Assembly: GCF_000247815.1 (NCBI RefSeq)
Contig: NC_021681.1
Span: 17,451,040 to 17,515,039 of the forward strand
Length of the DNA: 64,000 bases
DNA from: Ficedula albicollis
Lineage: Eukaryota > Chordata > Aves > Passeriformes > Muscicapidae
Direction: 5' to 3'
Shown here piece by piece: positions 41,501-55,300 of the stretch. Positions within the stretch are counted from its first letter, which is position 1; every line of letters begins with the position of its first letter. The notes below the pieces were generated by a model. It made no database searches and had not been told where the DNA came from. It worked only from the letters and a program-made list of their open reading frames with translations. The translations under genes and the position numbers were made by a program.

Positions 41501-44500
41501 CTGTTTTACCATTTGAGAAAATCCGGCCTAAGAAATAGCTGATTTCAACCTATTCTGATAGCTGGAAAGTTAATTCTGGTTCTCAGCCTGCATTTATGCC
41601 TGGGTAATCTGTATGTTCTTGTATCTGCAAGATACAACATCCTATTAATAGTTCTTTTTCTGCTCAAAATATAATTCCAGTGTTTATTTAACAGCAGAAT
41701 TTTTATCTTTTCTCAGCCTTCATTTTACTGAACTCTTCTTGTACTCTCTTATTCACACTAGAGAAAGCATGTTATTAGGTGTTCACTGAAGTGTGGTTGA
41801 ATTAGACAGACTATACTTGTGTCTTCTTGGGAAATCAGTTCTGATCCAATTATCAATTAATGATTGCCTTGTCACAAAAAAAAGTACTAGTCCAGTCCTT
41901 GGTAAATTCACTTAGAACTTCATATCTTTTTTGTTAGATCCATCTATGGTATTTTTTTTATTTGCAAAATGTGTTCAGAAGTCTTAGACAAAATTGTGGT
42001 CTGACTAATCACATAAAGTTGCCCAGATTACAGACATTCCTACTCCCAAATGTCTGCCCTGTCCAGCCACTATGGCACTCTAACTGTAAGTGGAATTTAG
42101 CTCTCTGTTCAAGACAGGAACTGTGTCCATCCACCTTCCCGGGCACCTGCCAAAATTCCTCCTCCATTTATGGAGAAGCCCAATCCACAGTGTGCCCCTG
42201 TTCAGTGCCTGACAGCATGAGATCCACATAAGAAATGGGGATGTAGATTCAGCAATATCCCCCTCTTTTTGCATATACTGTGTACTCATTGCATCTGGGA
42301 GGTGGGGAAGTGGTGGCCATCCCTCTGGAATGGTTTGAACCCCTGTTCTTATTTCCTCAACAGTATTGTATTCACTGGACTAAATCAAACCAAAGCCAGG
42401 ATAGGGAGCAGAGAAGAAAAGGAGGCATGTTCTCTGTCCTAAAAGCAAGTGTCACCTGCCACCACTACACTCAACTTACAGGATCAAAGCTTAACTAAGA
42501 AAAAGGGAACCTGGCCATAACTCAGTGAGAAGAATGTTCCATGGGATGTGGGGAGACATCTGTATTCCAGGAATTGCTTATGTATTCTATATTAAAAAGT
42601 TACTCATAAGATGTATGGGACAACTTCAGCAGTGGAACCAGAACCAGAACTCCCAGGAAATTTTGTATTACTTCTGTGCAAAGCAAGCCTCTAGTGCCAG
42701 ATGGATTGTTAGCTCCCAGATTGTTTAATTGACAATCTTGCAGTTACATTTGCTGTCTTAGCAGTTCCTGCCTTCTGCTGCCTGTACCTGGAGCTCATTC
42801 ACCCTCATTCAGGGTGAAGGAGCAGAATTTCTCTGGGAAGTCTTCAAGTCTGTGTCTTACAGAAGAAATGGAGATAAGTAGCCACAGGCAAAACACTTTA
42901 TATTTGACTCATTCCTCTCTCTGTTGACTGTATATACAACAATGTCTAAACTTGGCACGTGAGTCACCCTTTTAGACCTGACATTTAATATTTAGGAATC
43001 GTGATGTTCAATGCAGGAACCTGTGGTGTGCTGGGGTTGAGAAACCAAGTAACAAACATGACCCAGGAGCAGTCCATGAACCTGTGCCTTATTGCAAAGA
43101 TTTAGGGGCAAACTACCACAGTACCCAAACACAGGAGAATGAACACGAGTGCCTGAGGCTGGCACGTGGAGCTTCACCATCACACTTTGAGAGAGTTCAC
43201 TGACCAGTAAAACTGTGTGGGGCATCACTCACCCTTTCCAAAACTTTTGCCCAATAGCTCTTGAATCTGCATTTCTCACTCTCTGTCTTATTCAGAAAAA
43301 TACTACGGATCTTTCACTTACATGATGAATAAAGCTGCCCCCAAACTTGAAGAGATGTTCTGTAGCTTTAATCAGCTCATGAAAGGCCTCATCTTCTCTG
43401 GAGAAACGATGCCCATACACGACAGCACAAATGACGTTTGAGACAGAATGGACGAGAGGGAAAGAAGGATCCACAGGTTTCCCTGCAGCCATAAAAGTAA
43501 ATATCAGTTAATGTCTCCTGCTTTAGTGAAATGCAAGAATCCTCTAAGTTACCCACAGAACTTTAAAGAAGGCATTGCATTTCACAGAGAAGCAGCAAAA
43601 TTTTTGCAAAATTTGTAGTATCAAACTGATTCCTCGCAACCACGTTGCAATCCCATAAACCCAGGAACGTGTGGCACCCTAAAGAAATGCCAGATGTGTA
43701 AAATATTGCATCATATGATAGAGTACATTTAGAGGAAAAAGGAAAAAAATTCTATGCAAATTTGCTTTCTGGCAAAATCAAAGTATGTCTTAAGCATGGG
43801 AATGACTGAGAACACTATGGAGAAAGGGAACCTGAGGGTAGAAGAGCAAGAAGAGAGACAGCTTTATTCAGCAAGGGCACAGAGGCATGCAAGGCTACTG
43901 TGTTTTGTCTGACCTTGCTAGAGAGGTACAACCTCCAGTAAGATAAAATGTTGTAAACTCCTTTCAAACAATTGTGTATATGGCATAATAAATCACTTTA
44001 AAGCAGTTATTTGAAACCTAATCCCAAGAAAACTATTTTGTGACAATGGAATATATGACCTATTTGTTTATGTATTAATGCAACTGCCTGATAGCCAAGG
44101 CATGATTCTGATTAGCAACTTATTGTTTTGGGCTTTTTTCCTTGCACACATGATCACATCTCAATCTCTCCTAGCTCTTAAACCATGGGATTAGGCTTTA
44201 TCTAATTATTTTTAATTTATAAAACATTAGCCACAGCATGTCCTGACTTATTGTGCCTTTGCATAATAATCAGTATTGGGAAATCCAACTCACATGATCC
44301 TAACTGGGATGATCAGGGAAGATTCTTGTAATGAAGACAAGATTCTAGTCAGTGCTTTATGGAATATGTGCAAATGCCATTATAAGGCTTAATTCATCAG
44401 CATTGATTTTGTCTCTTTATGCACCAGCTCCACAAAAGTGCCAAAAATGTGCCCTTGAGGCTAAGGCCAACATCATCCTGGGCTGCATCAGGAAATGAAT

Positions 44501-47500
44501 TGCTGGCAGGCCAAGGAAGGTGATCATTCTCCTCTGATCAGCACTGGCAAGACCCAGCTGAAGTGCTGGGTCCAGCTCTGGACTCCCCAGTGTGACAGAC
44601 ATCACTGTATTAGAACAAATTGAGGTAAGGGTCACAAGAACAATCAAGGAGTTAAAGCAGCTGGCATAAGAGAGGCTAAGAGAGATGGACTACTTAGCCT
44701 GGAGAAGGGAAGACTTAGGGAGATATCTAAATATAATATCTAAATATAAATATGTGGTGGACGGGTATAAAGAACATAGACCCAAACTTTCCTCAGTGGT
44801 ATCAAGTGGGATAACAGAAAAAAAATGTAAATGCAATAAATTCTGCATAAACACAAGAAATGTTTTTGCTATAGTGTTCACTGAACAGTGGAACTGGTTA
44901 TCCAGAGAGTTGGTCTCCATTGCTGCAGATATTTACAATTCAGTCCTAAGAAACCTGCCCAGATTGACCCTTCTTTGAGTAGGGGTTAGACTAGACCATT
45001 TTCAGAGATCCCTTTCCACTTAGGGTGTTCTATAATGTAAATAATAAATAAGCTCAGGTTTTTCCTCTCAGTTTTAATAGTTTTGTAAATTATTTTGAGC
45101 AAGAGTAATCTCCTTGAAAACACAAGAGGGACTGGAGGCTTTTCATTTTCAGTCCATTCCACACAGACAGGGTAAAACCCTGCACACTCTCCTGTGGAAC
45201 AAAAACTGCCCTCAGTTTCAGCACAGGACAGAGTAGTTCTTACACTAAAGACATCAGACTAACAGCAAAAATGTATTGATATTTATTGCAGAAATACCTT
45301 TCATATTTGCAAAGAAGTCTACCAGGTAGTGGGCTTCTTCTTGAACTCGGTGCTCCAGACCTCTTTTCCCCAGACCAAGGTTGCGCAAAGTCCTCAGAGC
45401 AAACCTCCTCTGCTGCTTCCAGGTGTGACCAGTTGCCAACATAATTCCTGCATCCATTAAAGGAAGAGCTCTTTATCATGCTGATATTAATCATAGACAA
45501 AGACTACATTAAAAGATTTACTAAGCCACAGAAAATAATTAAACTGTTGCATTGCCTGTGAACACAAAGGCACCAAGGAACAGCTGTGATCTGTAATCGT
45601 GTTAGCAGGGCTGAAATGGGCAAACTCAGCTGGGTAATGAGATGACTTGCAGGATTAAGTTTGATCCCAGACAATGAGATACCTCAGGATATCTCAGCTG
45701 CTTCTCTAGATGCTCTTTGCAGTGCTTGTCTTAGACTCTGTGCTATGCCTGAAACTCACGTGAATCTGGGTAATGATTCTCCTGAAGGAAAAAGGGGAAA
45801 AACCTCTGGCTGTCCACAGTCAGGGAGAAAAGTTCTGTCTGCAGGGCAGGAAAGTTCAGCATTTAGGCTTTGTGACAGGCCTTGGGAATTTCTGGTGTGT
45901 TTGGTGGTGTGAAACCTACAGCAAGGTTGACACAGAAGCACACTGAACTTCTAGGTGCAGTGTGCCAGCTGGAAAACACTGACAATAGGAAGGGAATGGG
46001 AATAAGATCCCACTGTCAAAGTCACTCTTCTATGGAAAATGTCATAGTAGGAGGCAGCTTTCCAGGAAAAGGAGTTGGATTTTTTCCTCCTTTTCCTCCA
46101 TTTCTCTGTGGCACAACTTACCATTGCCTCATGTCATCACCTCTGAATCTACCCCAGTGAGTATTCTACAGAAGATATTATGAATCCTTTTCTTCTTGCT
46201 AGTATTTTCCTCCTGCTACTCTCCAAAAGCTATTTCACGTCTCTGTACCTTGCAGTGCACCTGGCAGTCACTCCTCACAGAGAAATCCTGCCTCTGTGCT
46301 ACCTCTGAAGGTGGTCACAAGCTACAGAAGATACTGCAATTTGCCAAGATGACACTTCGTGCACTATTTATGCCAGGAAACTCTCACCTTTTCCTTTGGC
46401 CAGTGCTCTGAATAAAGGTGACACCAGCCTCCCAGAAACATCTTCAGGGTGTGTGGTCATGCCATCCTTCACTGCATGAAATCCATTCAGGATAACCACT
46501 GGGACCCGTCCAAACCATAAGGTGAATATGTTACCATGAATTTTTGCCAGCTAGAGATGGGAGAGAAGCCAGGAAAGCACAAATGAAATCCCTGCAACAC
46601 ACTGCAAACAGATGATGAACCTGTTTTTGCACTGATTACAGGACCAGCCCTAAGGTGGAGTGATCTTCTGCATCTTTCCCACCAGACTGCAATTATCACT
46701 GAGAAAGCATGAATGTCTTTTCCATCATTCACTGTTGGAAACACCTGTGTATTCCCACTTCTCAGAGCCACATGCTTTTGTCAAGAAACATTATGTACCT
46801 TTTATTACTGTATATAAGTCAAGGCTCAGTTCACAATCATTCATGGGACAAAGGGTATTTTCTATTAATTAATTTATTTCAAGAGAGTTTCTATAATTTG
46901 TACCAGTAAAGTAGCACAAAAGAACACAGAACTGTCAGAGGAGTAATTAGCTCAGAGACTGGACTTTCTTCTTTCCTCCCATCTGTTTTTGATCCTGTCA
47001 ATACAAACAAGCTCATACACACAGGGTGCAGGGAATTATCTATTTACTGCTCAAGCTAGAGAGTGCCAGTGTTCAGAAAGCTACAGATCCATGCTGTGGA
47101 AGCAATTTTTTAATAGTATTTTTTCCCTAGCTCCAAATCTGATACATCATCCCTAAAGATATTTAATCCTAAATTATATCAATTTTCACAGGAATTCACC
47201 AGATTTAATGGCAAGGGGTGGTAGAAAGATTTCAAGTTTCACACAAATTTCAGTGAAAATCAGTGTTAAAAGGGGATAGGTTTAAACACCAGAATGATCT
47301 TCACACATTCAGAAATTCCAATAGCAGGTTTCTTAGCTTGGCAAACTACGTTACACTGCAATATCTTTTTCTTATTTTGAGAACCAAACCAGCAGTTCTG
47401 ATCCAAACCAAGCATGACACCACAGTGGCCAGTTAGCAGTTACAGCACTACCAATGTAGCTTTGGGAGAGGATGTTTTCACATAGCAAACAACATGAGAA

Positions 47501-47721
47501 AGGAGAAATCACAAAGACTTAGACAATTAGGAGTATCTGAAAATAAGTACCTTCATGAGGAGATCACGATTAAACTGAAAGTTCAGCTGTATCAGCGTCC
47601 CAAGGACTGGGAGAGGGACTGGTCCAGGAGGAAACCGTCTCCGCACTCGCTGCAACTTTAAAAACTGCATGATCAGAAGAAATACAGCCCCTGCTACAAG
47701 AACTTGACTTATGGTCAACAT
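35589..47721 (-). CDS. Cytochrome P450 family 2 (CYP2J/CYP2K-like), gene B, 502 aa
   Basis: Microsomal P450 monooxygenase, substrate unknown. Exons 1-9: 47551-47721, 46388-46550, 45298-45447, 43322-43482, 40722-40898, 38692-38833, 36771-36958, 36460-36601, 35589-35803 (stop TGA). All introns are GT-AG and there is no frameshift. Motifs: anchor at about residues 7-22 followed by basic RVRRR, PPGP 31-34, WKQQR in helix C, GGSETS 298-303 in the I-helix, EIQR 355-358, FSIGHRVC 429-436 with Cys436. The ATG at 47721 was chosen because it aligns with A and C; the frame is open upstream to a TTG at 47757 but has no other ATG. The family ends at AIPR, as C and A do. Here the stop TAG reads CAG, so translation continues for 12 more residues ([12 protein letters not shown]) to a TGA. 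Exon 9 is about 98% identical to that of gene C although other exons are nearer 80%. Intron 3 holds an old CR1. Confidence 0.95.
44440..45035 (+). mobile_element. Old CR1-type LINE fragment in intron 3 of gene B
   Basis: Plus orientation, antisense to gene B. It keeps degraded CR1 landmarks in order: gctgggtccagctctggact, then ttagcctggagaagggaaga, and a 3' end reading ggttagactagaccatttt and ccctttccacttagggtgtt. It is much more diverged than the copy at 28.3 kb and has AT-rich insertions (ctaaatataatatctaaata). Borders are approximate and it is inactive. Confidence 0.75.
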
Positions 47722-50126
47722 TTTAGCTTCTGCCTTTTCCAGCTTGCCTTTATTCAAAATTATCTGTTGAAGCTATTAAGACTGGTTGCTAAACCAGTTT
47801 TTTCATAAGAGCTTGAATTCACATAATAAGTATTCTCCACCTCTCACCCTCCCTCTTTATTATCAGCCACTCCCTTTTTGTTCCACTTATTGCATTCTCA
47901 TGTTTTAGCATATTAATAGATGCACACCCTTCTTCTCATCTAGATTATACTTATTCAGTATGGATCACAGGATTTGTGGGAATGGCATCTTAAAAGTCTA
48001 GGGCCAAGATTTTCCAGGCGATGGAGATACACGTAAATTCTCCATCTAGTTTTTCTGAGACAGTTTTGAATAGTATGTGTTCCTACAAATACTCCAGGAA
48101 TGCTTTTAGGAAAGCAATAGCCATACATACAAATTAAGTGGGCAAATGTAAGTGGATATTAAATCTTGGAGTTTTTAAATTGGTTTGTATATATTCCATG
48201 TACACGTTATATCTAGTAATGGCAAGGCTGATAGAAGTTAAAAGCCCATATTTATCTTAAGATACATATACAACTAGCTAATACTTAATATAAAAAGCAA
48301 AATCTGTTATGCTTTTGAATGTAATTGAAAACATAACTGAGCTGATGTATGGCCTCACTTTTTTCCCTAACCTGTTAGCACTAGGTAAACTCATGGAGGA
48401 TTTTGTCTGCTTCTGCATTTCCCCATTCAATCCTGACATAAGGTGGATACCCTATATGATTTGAGAAATCATCAGAAAGTATGTGAGATAAATAATGCAT
48501 ATTCATAGAGAAAGTATATCCAGTATTAAACATGCAGATTTAAAGGAAAAAAAATTAAAACATGAGAAAAACCTAATAGGGATCTTGAGCTACTTTCAGA
48601 ACGAAGGGCCCCAGCAAGAACTAGTCATGACATGAGTGTGGATCCTTAGTAACTTGAAAACAGAGTCTGTAGCCAAGGCTCTTTGCCAAGCCTCAACACC
48701 GGCAGGAATCACAAACACAGCACCAGGGGAGTTCTAGTGCTGCAATCAGACCATGGAAACCTCACAAGAGGGGTTCTGGGCACCACATAACCACAAGCAT
48801 TGCAGTCCCTTGTTACAGATGCAGACTGAAATGCTTCCCTGTCAAAATTGCCCAATCCCTTGAGAGCAAAGCACTTGTAAAATAAAAATGTTTTCACTCA
48901 TCTTCTAAGAAAACTGCCACGACTGTTTCCAGATTTTGTGGCTCTGGAACACAGAAGACCCTCATCCAGAAGGAACAGCCTGGGGTCTGCCAGCACACAG
49001 TTTACAAACCCCCAGGGCAATCAGCCTTCAACCACAGCTCGTTACCACTAATGCATAACTGATTAATGTGTATTAACCAAGGGATGTTTGTAAGTTTCCA
49101 CATAAGCTTTGTTTGTGTACACCAAAAAGGTGATTTTTCAACACAATAATTTCTAATTTATCTCTCTGCTTCAACAGGGAAAGTAAAAGTCGCTTTAAAA
49201 AGAAATTTGTTAAGTTTTGCCTTCCCTGTATCCAGTGTAATCTTAAACTGTGTTTCAAATTCCTCAATTTATTAGAACTTTTAATTTGGAATCAATATAA
49301 TACACTCCCTTTTCTTTCAGATATTAGAAGATTTTCCATGTAAAGGATTTTTCATCAGAAAAAGTAATTTTTGTCTAGTGGAAGTTCACCCCACAAGGGC
49401 TACAGTCTCACACCTTTAACCAGCGTTCAGCTGGAGCCAGCCAGGAATACAGTTCTCTTACACTGGAAAAGGAAGGTGACTGTGGGTGACTTCAGATCTG
49501 AGGCATGGGATTATTCTTACTTTATTTGATGGAAAATGTATTTATGAAATAGCCAAGGCTCCATTTTCTTAATAATTACTAAATGCAAACAGCAGCAGCA
49601 TTTCTTCATCACTGTCTACCAGCTATTATTCAGGATTAGTGATTTTTAACTTGCTAAAGGCAAGCAACTTCTGCCTCCCCTCCCAGATCCAGATAGAATT
49701 ATTCTCTTACCAGTGTGGTGTTACTGCCAGGGGAACGTTTGCAGATCCAGGTATGAGAGGACTTCATACCAACCACCTACCTGCCAGGACATGCTGGACA
49801 TGGGTAGAACCATCCCATAAAGTTAATCCTGCAGGGGAAGAAATTGTCAACCCAGGTTTCATCCTGTATGCACATCCCTGCCTGTTAGACTGGGGTGCTT
49901 TAAAGCACAAGGTGGGCAGAGCCACCTGAAATAAATACAGCTGTGATAATGATGTCTGTTCTGGAGATGGCACTGCAAGCTAACCAGAGTATAAAAATAA
50001 TCCTTCCTGTGTTGGCATGCAGTATCCAATTTGTACCTCATACAAGAAAGATTGTATCCCAATGCCATAAAAGAAAATCCTTGTTAACTGCGAGGAAGCA
50101 AAACAGCAAAAAACATCCACTTTTTC
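47722..50126. other. Upstream region of gene B
   Basis: This is the presumed promoter side of gene B and part of the 4.7-kb B-A spacer. No coding exon or RNA gene was recognised, and no convincing TATA box was seen within 100 bp above the gene B start. Confidence 0.45.
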
Positions 50127-52201
<2,075 letters not shown>

Positions 52202-52381
52202 GAAAAAAAAAAAAGAACAAAATTTCTAATTGTAATACTCAGGATACAACTGTCTATCAAGAATGTTTCAGGGTAGCAATTAACCAGATGAAAAGGAAAC
52301 CAAAAATCTTAGGACATGCAAAAAGGAATTCACATACAGAAGATGCTTTACAGAGTGACTCTTCCCTGAATCTGCCATCTC

Positions 52382-55300
52382 CTATCGAGGAATGGCACAG
52401 AGCTGGTAGGGAGGTGGCTTCATCGTGCTCCCAAAAACAAATTTGGTGTTGACTTCCTTCACTCCTTCTGGCAGGGTGAATGTGAATGCTTGTAGCAGGG
52501 TGGAAAAGACAATAAAGAGCTCCATCCTTGCCAAGAGCTCCCCCATACACACACGGTGCCCTGGGAAGAAACAGAAAAGGCAATTCAGCCAAAGCATTTC
52601 TACCACACCTCCCTTTCTAAACTGCCTGGGATTTTCTTTGCTCGTTTTCTGCAGGCTTTATCCTTTTCTCTTAACTTTGTCATTTAATGATTCATAACTG
52701 AAAGACTGCTTGTATTTCCACAAAAAGTTTCAATCTACATATGCATCAGGCAGTAGACATAGAAATTGTCACCAGGGTGGCACAGTTTACATTTACAGTC
52801 TACCCAGCACCATGCATTTTTCTGCTACTGTTTTGATACCTGGATCTCTTCTCAGAGAGAAACTGGATCTGAATTCCAGGAAAGACTTTTCTATGTGTCA
52901 TTTCTTCTCTTCCAATCTTTTCCACACACAACTGGACTTCTCTCTTCTTGTAGATCTTTAAAACAGTTTGTATATGCCCATTTGTAGGTGCCTTCCTGTG
53001 GACACTGCTGAAGGCTTGTGGAAAAATCCAGCTCAGATTTTTCCCAGGCTATTGGCTTTTTCAGCTCCAGTTCAGACCTTTCCCAGGCTGGGATTTTTCT
53101 CAGAGACAAACAAGAGAAGGGAGAACGAATAATACAGACTAACACCTGGTGTTGATCACAGAGCCATGTGAGTGTCTCTGATGTTTTGCAGAAAGCATGT
53201 TTTGCCTTCTTGGACCAATGAGTCATTTCTATTTTGTTTCGCATGATCTATCTCATAAAAATGCCTTGGCTTTTCAATAAATCGCTTCTTCTTGCTGCTG
53301 TGAAGAAGTCGTGTGTGTGTTGCTGCATTATTCGCCGTTCCTAATCTGACAGCGACACCTTCCCAGTTATTTAGGGGATTTAATGGATCTGGAGTTGTTA
53401 CCACAAGGTATAAATAATTCCCTGTTCAGTGCACTTACCTATAGCAAATGGTAAGAAGGCTTCTCTGTTTACAAAGTTTCCATCTTTATCCAGAAAGTGG
53501 CCTGGGTTGAACTGATCAGGTGTCTCCCATTTTCCAGGATCAGCCAGAACAGAGTCAATATTTGCTAAAACTACGGTGTTCTGAAAAAAAAGGAGCAGTG
53601 GCTTCAAAAAAACTACGACTGTAGGATCTACTAATATCTAGGACACAGCCTTGTGAAGGACAGACAGGTACAGAGACAGCCAAGCCTTAGAGGCACTTCT
53701 AGAACAAGAGTTCATGTCCCCAGTCAGGAAAAACTTCAAAAATCTAATTTCTAAAATCATCTAATGGACCAAAGATCAAATTCATTTAAATATGCAGCAC
53801 ATTTGTACCTTTGGAATATGATATCCCAGCAGCTCCGTGTCCTTCATACTTGCTCTGGGCAGTGCAATTAAGATTATGTTACTGTATCGCTGGATCTCGT
53901 GAATTACAGCATTTGTGTAGGGCAACTTTTTCCTGTCCTCATAGCAAAATACATGGGAACAACCCACAACAGCATCCAGCTCCTTCTGGACCTTCTCTGA
54001 GGAGGAATATTCAGCTTTAAATATACAGCAAACAATCTATAAACTACACGGTCATAATTTTTCCTGTTGCTTTTTACAGTCAGAATGGCACCCAACCAGA
54101 TGAAAAAGATACTTTATAAAAAATAATGCCTTCAAATTCTCATACAGGTGACCTGAAAAAAATTGACATTGAGGTTTCTTATAGGTTTCATATATACCTT
54201 TAAAATAATGATAGCAGATGAGGTTATTCTATATTAATGTGTGGGCTCCTGTTACATTTGCTGCTCTAAGGTAATTTATTTAAAGACTATTATTAATATA
54301 TTTTCTACAGGCAGGGAGTCAACTGGAAAAAATTATTAATTGTGTGTTAGGGGAACAGTTTAGTAATTGATCAAGGATTATTCTTCATTAAGAAGCACAT
54401 AGATTTTTCTTGTCATCTGCAGATGTCCTAACTGCTATTATGTAATTACTTGCCTTGGGAAGCACTTACACAAATTAATTTTTCCCAATGACTTCTTTTT
54501 TTTACTTACTGAGCTGAAATGGTAATTTCTGATTTTTTTTTTATTTATACTACAGACTCTATCATTACCATTAAAATTACCCCCACAAAACGTAAGAATG
54601 TCTTAATATATCTGAGAAAATGAAAAATGATGTGAAAATTCAGTATGTGCAATCCAGTCTCAAGTTTGAAGTCCTTTGAAGGTAACAAAAATGGGAGATC
54701 CTTTCTTCTTAACACTTCCACGTTTTCTACTTGTCAGGCTCCTCCTGTGCCTGGTAGTCAGCTTAAACTCTGAGATATGAGGCCTTTAAAGTGAGTTTTA
54801 CACCTTCTAATCCTTTCTATCCCATACACTCTGGCACTTTTTTTTTCCCAGTCATTTTACTCTGCCAACCTGCATCTTTCTTCTGTGAATATCATTATTA
54901 AAAGCACACATTTTCAAGCTCCTCACCCCAATATTAGCAACCTCACACTGTATTTAAGTTATTTCTGCTGTGAAAGGCCAAGAACACATGAAGGAGTAGG
55001 AGTCAGGGATTTAAAAGCATGACCCAAAGACTCCTCAGTAGAAGTCTAAGCATTACTGTCTGTGGAGGAGGAGTGGGACAATTTATCTCATCTGAGACTA
55101 AATTCTTCCAGCTGATTAAATTAATTACACTCTGCATTCTGTTTAGATCTGTTAAAAACAAAACCAAAACCAAAACCAACAAAACTGGATTTGCCTGTAT
55201 GTTAGAAAGGATACTGCAAGAAACAAATGTATGCAATTCGCCTGATTCATACTTTAATAATTAAATCCTCTACTTTCTTTGAACAGACACAACTACTACT

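Noticed and set aside
41158..41538. 126-codon plus-strand open frame in intron 4 of gene B
   Set aside because: Antisense to gene B, no recognised family and no splice or promoter signal supporting it.
47722..47757. Upstream extension of gene B by 12 residues
   Set aside because: It would begin with TTG; the ATG at 47721 aligns with the starts of A and C.
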